Assembly (NCBI GenBank): GCA_007449985.2
Contig: VIIQ02000842.1
Coordinates: forward strand, 124,001-188,000
Length of the DNA: 64,000 nt
From: Desmodesmus armatus
Lineage: Eukaryota; Chlorophyta; Chlorophyceae; Sphaeropleales; Scenedesmaceae
Direction of reading: 5' to 3'
The notes below the pieces were generated by a model, which worked only from the letters and a program-made list of their open reading frames with translations, searched no databases and had not been told where the DNA came from. Shown here piece by piece: positions 56,215 to 64,000 of this stretch. The position numbers were made by a program, and so were the translations under genes. Each line of letters begins with the position of its first letter. Positions within the stretch are counted from its first letter, which is position 1.

Positions 56215-59200
56215 TCACCACAGACCCAACTGTGTCGCAGCCAGAGGGACCAACACACTCAATGACACACACGCGCCAACAAGCAGCAGCTCAAACCCTT
56301 GGCTGTCATTCTGCTGGCCTGCACCCTTCATGCCATGCTGTGCTGACGTGCTCTGCAGCTGCTCAGGCGTCCTCAAGCTGTCTGCTGCCAGCTGTACATT
56401 GAAAATGTCTGTGGGAGCCTGTGTGGGTTGTGGCCCATCTGCTGAGCCGGTGCTGTCAGGTGAAGAGGCTGTAGACCTCTCAGCATCTGATACTGCAGGT
56501 GCAGGGAAGGCCTGATAGCCTCTGTACACCTTGAAAGAACGAGTCAAGGACGGACGGCTGGTGCTGAGATCTGCTGATCCGCTGCTGCTGCTAGTCCCGC
56601 TCCTCCAAGGGTCGTCAAGCAGCAGTGACAGCCCCACCCTGCTGTTGCTGCTGCTGCCGCTGCTGCCTTGCAGACCTTGCCACCTGTGCTGCTGCTCCAG
56701 CATATTACACAGCTGCTCGACCCTGCTGTCAGATTCCTGTGACGCTTTCTTGGCAGCTGCTAGCTCCGACAGCAGCACAGCTTTCTCCCCTCGCAGAGTG
56801 GAAACGTCACCCAGGAGCTGCTGCTCTGAGAGCTGCAACTGCTGCAGCTGTTGCTCTGCCAGAAGCAGCTTCCCTGCTAGGGCGTCCTTATCCTCCCGCA
56901 GAGCTGACACCTCACCCACCAGCTGCTGCTGTTGCAGTTGCTGCTCTTTGATGTAGTGGGCTGCTGCCTGAGCCTCAGTGCGCAAAGATGCCTGCGCGCC
57001 CTGCAGCTGCTGCACCTGCTGCTGGGACTGCTGCAGTTGTGAAGTCACTGCCGCTTTCTCTCCCTGAAGCTTCTGCACCTGCTCCTCCTGCTGCTGCAGC
57101 CTGGCGGTGAGAGCCTCCTCCAGCCCCTGCAGCTGCTTTACCTGCTGTGCAGACTGCTGCAGCTGTGCAGCCACTGCCGCTTTCTCTCCCTGAAGCTTCT
57201 GCACCTGCTCCTCCTGCTGCTGCAGCCTGGCGGTGAGAACCTCCTCCAGCCCCTGCAGCTGCTTTACCTGCCGTGCGGACTGCTGCAACTGTGCAGCCAC
57301 TGCCGCTTTCTCTCCCTCAAGCTTCTGCACCTGCTCCTCCTGCTGCTGCAGCTTGGCGGTGAGGACCTCCTCCAGCCCCTGATAGTGCTTCACTTGCTGT
57401 GCAGACTGCTGCAGCTTGCCTGCCAGCACAGCTTTTTGTGCCTGTACCAGCTGCAAGTCCTGCTCTGCCTGCTGCAGCTTCTCTGCAAGTCCGTCCCTGT
57501 CACCCTGCATTCGCTTGACCTGCTGCTCTTGCTGCTGCAGCCGGACTACAAGACTTTCCCGCTCTTTCAAAAGCGTCTGCACCCGCTGCTCAGACTGCTG
57601 CAGACTGGCTGTGAGCGCATCCTTGGCTTCCTGTGCCTGCTGCAGCTGCTCATGTAAGTGTTGAAGCCTGGTTTTGAGGTCATCTCTCTCACCCTGCATT
57701 TGCTTGACCTGCTGCTCTGACTGCTGCAGCCTGACTGTGAGTTCCTTCCTCTCCTCTAGCATCTGCTGCACCTGCTGCTCAGACTGCTGCAGGCTGGCTG
57801 TGAACGCATCGTTGTCTCCTTGGAGCGTCTGCACCTGCTGCTGCAACTGCTGCAGCCTGACTGTAAGCGCGTCCCTCTCCTCCAGCAACTGCTGCACCTG
57901 CTGCCGTGCCAACCGCAGCTCTGTTGCAACTGCTTCTCTTTCCCCCTGGACGGTCTGCACCTGCTGCTCGTACTGCTGCAGCTTTACTGTCAGTTCCTCC
58001 CGCTCTGTGTGTAGCGTCTGCACCTGCTGCTCAAACTGCTGCAGCAGTACCGCTTGTCCGTTCTTCTCTGCTTGTACCAGCTCCACTTGCTGCTGAGACA
58101 GCTTCACTTGCGCAGCCAATGCTGCACTCTCACCCTCAACCTGCTGCAGGTGTTCTTCTGTATGCAGCAGCTGCTCTTCTGCCAGCTGCAGCTGCTGCTC
58201 AACAAGCTGCAGCTCAGACGCTAGTGCAGCCAAGTCCTGCTGTAGGGCTAGCATCTGGCTTTCGAGCTGCTTCTCTGACTCCTGCAGCTGGTGTGCAAAG
58301 AGGCTGGCAGCTCGCAGCTCAGCTGTCAATGCAGCTTTCTCGCCCTGGAGTGCTGACAGTAGGCCCACCTGCTGCTGCGCCTCCCTGCGTAGCTGCTGCT
58401 CCTGCTGCCGTGCTGCTGAAAGCTCGCTCTCGAGAGCTGCTAGCTGTGCCTGCAGCCTTTGACCCAAGGCATCCTTTTCAGCCGCTGCTGCTGCTAGCTG
58501 CTGCTGGTTGGCTGCAAGCTGAGCCTCCAACTCCTCAACTGTGACTGCTGCGGCAGCTGCTGCTGCCTTTGCTGCCGCCTTGACTTGGTACATTTCTGTT
58601 GCAATGCTGTCTTTGTGGCTTACTGCTGAAGCAAGCTGTGCCTGCAGCTCAGCTGCTTGCTTTTGCAGGGACTCGAGCTTGAGGGACGCCCCTTGCACCG
58701 CTGCTGACCGAGCCTCGTGAAGCGCGCTGGCCTGCGCTGCTGCTGTCGTTTGCTGTGCGTCCAGCTGGTGCTTTAGCTCCTGAGTCTCTGCGACTGCCGC
58801 ACGAAGCTGCTGCCTGTGACTCTGACGCTCCTTTTGCATGGAGGCCGCAAGGTCCTGCTGCTGCTGTAGCTGCCGCTGCAGGTCCTGCAGCTCTCCTGCC
58901 ATCTGGGTGTTTGAGCGCTGAGCGGCAGATAAGTGTGCTGACACCGCTGCTTCTGCTGCCTGCCTGTCAAGCAGCTGGCGCTGCAGCATGTCTTTGTAAT
59001 CTTCTGTGATTGTTGACACCAGGCCTTCGTAGACGTCCATGAGCTGCTTTTGGTCGTTTGCGTCCTGCAGGATCTGCTGCAGCTCAGCTGCCGCCTGCAG
59101 CAGGTGGTGGTGGCATGGATCAGGATTGTGAGGTACCACAGGAGGAAGCAGGAGCTGCCAGCTACAGTGTAGCAGTTCCCTGCCTCACGCAAGATAGTTG

Positions 59201-59589
59201 CACCGTCCAGGGGTGGTGTTACATGTAAGACATGCATGTGAAAAGTGCCACGACAATCATTGCTAGCTGCATGCCCTGGATCCCCACAGGATGCCCACCT
59301 CATCTGAGCTGACTGGTTGGAGCTGTTGTTGGTGCTGCTGCTGCTGCTGCTGCTGTTGCAATAGTGGCCCCAGCTTGAAGCCAGGTGTCCTGCAGCGGCC
59401 AAAACCCTTTGCTCCTATCGCTGCTGTTTGGGCTGAGGTACTTTTGAGCAGCTGCTTGACATTATGAGCCCCAGGGACAGAGAAGCGGGTTTCTGCTGCA
59501 GGCACTTCTCGACCAGAAGCAAGGTTTCTATGCTTGCTCTTCTGGCCTGAGGCCTTGCTCCCAGTGCGCCTTGCGCGCCCTGCATACAC
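56215..59589 (-). CDS. Long coiled-coil protein with hydrophobic C-terminal tail (golgin-like)
   Basis: Two exons, complement of join(56215..59094, 59299..59589), 1056 aa; donor gtgggc and acceptor ctgcag, phase 0. The first exon encodes a basic head with a poly-Gln stretch. From about residue 98 to 900 the protein is almost unbroken heptad repeat rich in Gln, Glu, Leu, Ala and Lys. Residues about 650-780 hold three to four copies of a 42-residue unit (L-Q-Q-Q-E-E-Q-V-Q-K-L and G-E-K-A-A-V-A-A-Q-L-Q-Q-S). A Ser-rich linker follows, and the last about 25 residues (L-L-L-V-G-A-C-V-S-L-S-V-L-V-P-L-A-A) are hydrophobic up to the stop. A coiled coil with a C-terminal anchor is typical of tail-anchored golgins and other organelle tethers; that role is inferred. 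No GRIP domain or kinesin head is seen. Coiled-coil composition makes homology calls weak. Confidence 0.75.
57050..57430 (-). repeat. 126-bp coding repeats in the coiled-coil gene
   Basis: About three units with starts at 57061, 57187 and 57313 (exact 126-bp spacing, 42 codons = six heptads). High DNA identity, so recent internal duplications that keep the heptad phase. Confidence 0.9.
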
Positions 59590-61746
59590 TCGAACGTCCT
59601 TGCCTGCAACGTTGGACCAGCGCCGCGGTGAGCCGGAGCTGAATTTCCTGAATTTCTAGCAAGTAAGCCTTTAGAAGTAAGAAACATCAGGTACGTTGTG
59701 CACACGCACCTCTACAATATGTACTGCTCTGTGTTTTGCCTATAGCGGCGAACATGGCAAGGCAGACGCTTAGTTTCGTTAAGGCTGTCTTTGGCTGAAG
59801 CAGACAAAAGGATTAAGAAGCTGTGAAGAAAGTCTCCCACAGGCTGGGCACGTCGAATTGCTCAGACGTTCCCTTAAGTCGACGTACGGTACGTACGGTA
59901 AACCAATGCTCTCGAAGTAAGAGTCAGGGTATTCTTCACATCGCTGACAGTCCAACCCATCAGAGTCAGGGTGGCCCCTTTGCTGTGATTGGGGTTTACC
60001 AAGGGGGGGGTGAGGGTTTAGGAAGGGGTTGCCCACTGGGCCAGCTACACGTCTCATCTACAGGGGCAGACATAGTAGAAACAGCAGTAGTAGATGGGTG
60101 TAGCCGCAGGTCATTCTGGGATCGCAAGTCGCATCGGTTGACTTCAGATTGACGCACCCCACCCCCACCCCCAAGTCCATGTCAGCTACAGAGCTGCTAT
60201 GTTTCCACATGTGTTCATTGTACAGAATTGTCACGGGTTTGATGGCGTCGCTTGCAGCTGACAACGCTGACAGATGTTGCTATGCTGTAGAGTGTGCAGC
60301 TGCCTGCAGCTGTGTTGCTGCCAGGCTCCACAGTGAATCGTGCTGGCAGTTCTGGCTTGTCAAGGCATGCATGTTTTCAGAATGCGGGCGTTCAGGTTAA
60401 CCTGAGGCAGCTGCATTTAGCAGCTAGAGCTAGACGTGGCCTGGCAATTACTAGCTTGCAGCCAGCTTCGAGGGTAGACATAGCCTGCAGGGGACAGGCG
60501 TGCATGGAAGTAGTCAAGTTGTTCAACACAAGCTTGCGAGTGTTGCCCATTCAAGCATAGAAGAAATGGATGGTGGGGGTTATCTATGCGACTTGCAACA
60601 ATGACAGAGACATCCTTGCCCAAAACACTGCCAGTGATGCAGTGGTGGCTCGGCATCAGTGCTGCAGGCAGCTGGCTGTAGCCAGCTGCATGCCCGCCCC
60701 GGTGTTGGGTCATGGGGTTGGACATGTGGTCAGCCCCTTTGAAGATCTGTCACGATCAACAGTTGGGCCATCGTGCAGCATGGTAGCCACTGCTGACTGG
60801 CAGGTAGGGCTGTTGACCAAGCACAGTTGCGCTTGCATTTAGAAAGCCTGGCAGCAGCGAGGAATAGGTTGCACCACCTTTTTGGTCGCAGCCAACTGGA
60901 GACAGGTGTTGTTTCACTCCAATCCTCAGCATGGCGCACTTGGACACATCCGCTCAACAGCTTGCAAGGGTTTCCAGTGCCTTGGAATGCAAGCATGACA
61001 GGACTGCAGCTGCTGCATCTCATAAACAAAAGATGGACCGGCTTCAATGAAACGCCTCCAGCGTTGATGTCAACTTTTCAAAGAATCCCAGCCAAAATGA
61101 ATTCCAAAATGTCCCGCCAGGCTTGGACCATGTTCTGGACTGTGTGCCATACATCTTGCTGAGGTCCTCCTTTGTTCTTTAAGCGTGCTGGACGCATTGG
61201 CCTGCAATGAGCGCCCCTAGTCATTGTTGTGAGCCCTGGTGGGGTGGGTGTCACTTGTCCCCTTGGGTGACGGTGGGGTCAAACCACGTGCTCAACAGCT
61301 GAGAGCAGGTGTGCGGACAATAACTTTTGTTCTTGAGTTCAAAACACTCCCGTGGTGCTGCCATGCGAATTATGGCGCCCTGGCAGGTCCTCTGGCAGCT
61401 CAACAGCAGAAGGATGTAGGATGTGAGAGCTGTCAGAGAGATGGATTGCTACACGTATCAGTGATTGAAGAGTCAAATTCACAGGTGGATTAGTGAATGC
61501 ATGTTTCCCCTCAGGTATAAGTAGCAGTCAGGTGTTTCCCAGACATGACCTTCAGACATCAACAGGCTTTTGTCGTCCGTGTCTGCATGTGACTGTTGAT
61601 CTCCGAGAGTGCCCACCGTCTGCACCATCCCCCTGCACCATCCCCCTGCACCATCCCCCGCTATCGATACCAAAAATCGGAATCCTTCTCCGAGGACAAG
61701 AAAAATGCACGCGCCAGCAACAATGACTGGGGGACTGCTGCTGCTG
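59590..61746. other. Spacer upstream of the coiled-coil gene
   Basis: Between the promoter of the coiled-coil gene (-) and the 3' end of the repeat-exon gene (-). Several short open frames, none with splice support or a recognisable product. A palindromic gacgtacggtacgtac motif sits at about 59881-59896. Confidence 0.4.
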
Positions 61747-64000
61747 CTAGGACTGCTGCTGTTGCTGTTGCTGCTGGCAGAACTGCTGCCAGGCATGCTG
61801 CTGCTCCCAGGACTGCCAGGTCTGCTGCCAGTTCTGCTGCCAGGTCTGCTGTAGCTGTTGCTGTCGCCGTTGCTGCCAGGATTGCGACTGCTGCTGCTGC
61901 TGCTGTTGCTGCCAGTACTCCTGCCAGTACTCCTGCTGCTGCAGCAGCAGCTGCTGCTGCTGTTGTTGCTGCTGCTGCAGCTGCTGCTGCTGCAGCTGCT
62001 GCCACAGCTGCTGCTGCTGCAGCTGCTGCTGCTGCAACAACAACTGCTGTAGCTGCCGCGACTGCGGTAGTAGCACCCGGGCCTGCCAGGCTTTTCTCAG
62101 TACAGCCCAGCGAGCCTGAACATACTCCTGTTGTGCGGGGGTGACAGTGCCGTTCCTAACTGCCGCAAATGCATCAACCATCTTCTGCACACCAGCCAAG
62201 TGCACGTCTACAGTCTTCTGTTGCTCGGGGGTGGCGACGCCCTCCTCTGCAGCCGTAAATGCAGCCCGCAAGACCTCACCTGCACAGCATGGGAAGCCGC
62301 GAATGCCGTTGTGTCCTTTCACAGGCTCGATAAGTTGTGTGGCAGTGTCAAGGTGTATGCTCAATCGCATGGCATGAGGTGTGGGGTGTCAGAGCAATGG
62401 CAGAGCAGGTGGTGCCACACAACCTTGCTTGATTGAGAACACACGAGCGGACCGTATGCGACAGCGTCAAGAACTGATACATGCTGCACATTCTACTCAC
62501 CCCTCGCTGCATTTCCCGCTGCAGCTCCAGCACGGCAAGCATCCACTATCTTCTGTTGCACGGGGGTGGCAGTGCCCTCGTTTGCAGCCGCAAATGCAGC
62601 CCTCACGACCTCACCTGCACAGCATGGGAAGCCGCGAATGCCGTTGTGTCCTTTCACAGGCTCGATAAGTTGTGTGGCAGTGTCAAGGTGTATGCTGAAT
62701 CGCATGGCATGAGGTGTGGGGTGTCAGAGCAATGGCACAGCAGGTGGTGCCACACAGCCTTGCTTGATTGAGAACACACGTCAAGAACTGATACATGCTG
62801 CACATTCTACTCACCCCCCGCTGCACCTCCAGCACAGCAAGCATCCACTATCTTCTGTTGCACGGGGGTGGCGACGCCCTCCTCTGCAGCCGCAAATGCA
62901 GCCCTCACGACCTCACCTGCACAGCATGGGAAGCCGCGAATGCCGTTGTGTCCTTTCACAGGCTCGATAAGTTGTGTGGCAGTGTCAAGGTGTATGCTCA
63001 ATCGCATGGCATGAGGTGTGGGGTGTCAGAGCAATGGCACAGCAGGTGGTGCCACACAGCCTTGCTTGATTGAGAACACACGTCAAGAACTGATACATGC
63101 TGCACATTCTACTCACCCCCCGCTGCACCTCCAGCACAGCAAGCATCCACTATCTTCTGTTGCACGAGGGTGGCAGTGCCCTCGTTTGCAGCCGCAAATG
63201 CAGCCCTCACGACCTCACCTGCACAGCATGGGAAGCCGCGAATGCCGTTGTGTCCTTTCACGGGCTCAATAAGTTGTGTGGCAGTGTCAAGGTGTATGCT
63301 CAATCGCATGGCATGAGGTGTGGGGTGTCAGAGCAATGGCACAGCAGGTGGTGCCACACAGCCTTGCTTGATTGAGAACACACGTCAAGAACTGATACAT
63401 GCTGCACATTCTACTCACCCCCCGCTGCACCTCCAGCACAGCAAGCATCCACTATCTTCTGTTGCACGGGGGTGGCAGTGCCCTCGTTTGCAGCCGCAAA
63501 TGCAGCCCTCACGACCTCACCTGCACAGCATGGGAAGCCGCGAATGCCGTTGTGTCTTTTCACAGGCTCGATAAGTTGTGTGGCAGTGTCAAGGTGTATG
63601 CTCAATCGCATGGCATGAGGTGTGGGGTGTCAGAGCAATGGCACAGCAGGTGGTGCCACACAGCCTTGCTTGATTGAGAACACACGTCAAGAACTGATAC
63701 ATGCTGCACATTCTACTCACCCCCCGCTGCACCTCCAGCACAGCAAGCATCCACTATCTTCTGTTGCACGGGGGTGGCAGTGCCCTCGTTTGCAGCCGCA
63801 AATGCAGCCCTCACGACCTCACCTGCACAGCATGGGAAGCCGCGAATGCCGTTGTGTCCTTTCACGGGCTCGATAAGTTGTGTGGCAGTGTCAAGGTGTA
63901 TGCTCAATCGCATGGCATGAGGTGTGGGGTGTCAGAGCAATGGCACAGCAGGTGGTGCCACACAGCCTTGCTTGATTGAGAACACACGTCAAGAACTGAT
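61747..64000 (-). CDS. 3' part of a gene built from tandem symmetric exons, Gln-rich end
   Basis: Partial; runs off the right edge. Visible exons, complement of join(61747..62279, 62501..62614, 62815..62916, 63117..63218, 63419..63520, 63721..63822). The acceptor is always tgtgcag, the donor gtgagt, and every inner exon is phase 1-1 (102 nt, one of 114 nt), so any number of exons keeps the frame. Each adds a 34-residue unit: G-E-V-V-R-A-A-F-A-A-A-N-E-G-T-A-T-P-V-Q then Q-K-I-V-D-A-C-C-A-G-G-A-A-G. The last exon begins with a diverged unit, has a second one (A-F-A-A-V-R-N-G-T-V-T-P-A-Q-Q) and ends in a long poly-Gln/Trp tail and TAG. The units look like short helix pairs with two adjacent Cys. 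I do not recognise the family. The start and upstream part are not in the window. An alternative frame through the exon and part of the upstream intron is also open, so exon limits rest on phase logic. Confidence 0.6.
62280..64000 (-). repeat. 302-bp tandem array (exon plus intron units)
   Basis: Units repeat with exactly 302-bp spacing at 62815, 63117, 63419 and 63721 (314 for the first, which has a 12-bp longer exon). Introns of 200 bp are nearly identical between units, as are the exons; only a few bases differ (e.g. EEGVAT versus NEGTAT codons). The array continues beyond 64000. Confidence 0.97.

Noticed and set aside
56531..58544. Several + strand frames opposite the coiled-coil gene
   Set aside because: Cys/Leu/Ala-rich shadows of Gln/Glu heptads.
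61747..64000. CRISPR array or satellite
   Set aside because: Units of 302 bp with splice sites and a conserved open exon in a eukaryotic gene; no spacer/repeat pattern of CRISPR size.
1..64000. tRNA, rRNA or organelle DNA
   Set aside because: No cloverleaf, rRNA core or plastid-type AT-rich operon was recognised on either strand.

Overview
The window looks like nuclear DNA of a chlorophyte green alga. Genes are split by many GT-AG introns, CAG/CTG triplet runs are pervasive in exons and introns, there are Ala-, Gln- and Gly-rich secreted proteins, and there are ciliary genes (a full BBS1) of the kind algae keep. The overall flavour suggests the order Sphaeropleales (Scenedesmus/Tetradesmus-like), but that is inference. 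No rRNA, tRNA, CRISPR or prokaryotic operon was seen. All gene models were built by hand from the sequence by matching splice sites, codon phases and paralogues. In most of them the exon lengths sum to a whole number of codons.

1-12.3 kb: a tandem array on the + strand of one gene family (partial copy A, nonsense-mutated copy B, tail fragment B', intact copy C, near-intact copy D). Each full copy has seven conserved coding exons. The product has an N-terminal beta-rich domain resembling the uncharacterised fungal/algal DUF7918 fold, then an array of psi-K-x-E SUMO-acceptor motifs, then a SUMO-interacting-like I-D-L-T-E-E, then a CxxC/acidic tail. This is the best candidate for an undescribed system.

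13.8-41.2 kb: a run of membrane and ciliary genes. An 18-exon TRP-type channel (-) is divergent from a small protein resembling ciliary microtubule-inner proteins (+). Two secreted Ala/Gly/Gln-rich paralogues (24.2-26.4 kb + and 29.4-31.5 kb -) lie tail to tail around a tentative tiny W/Y-rich gene. BBS1 (-, 590 aa) is divergent from a Kir-type potassium channel (+) whose selectivity filter reads T-I-G-F-N instead of T-I-G-Y-G.

43.0-54.5 kb: a large, nearly perfect inverted repeat (arms about 4.5 kb, loop about 2.4 kb). It carries two head-to-head copies of a secreted, cysteine-rich GCC2/GCC3-like gene. The left copy is intact; the right copy has a one-base frameshift.

56.2-59.6 kb: a long coiled-coil protein (-) with a hydrophobic C-terminal tail, golgin-like. 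61.7-64.0 kb: the 3' end of a gene (-) made of near-identical 302-bp units, each carrying one symmetric phase 1-1 exon that adds 34 residues per unit. The array runs off the window edge.
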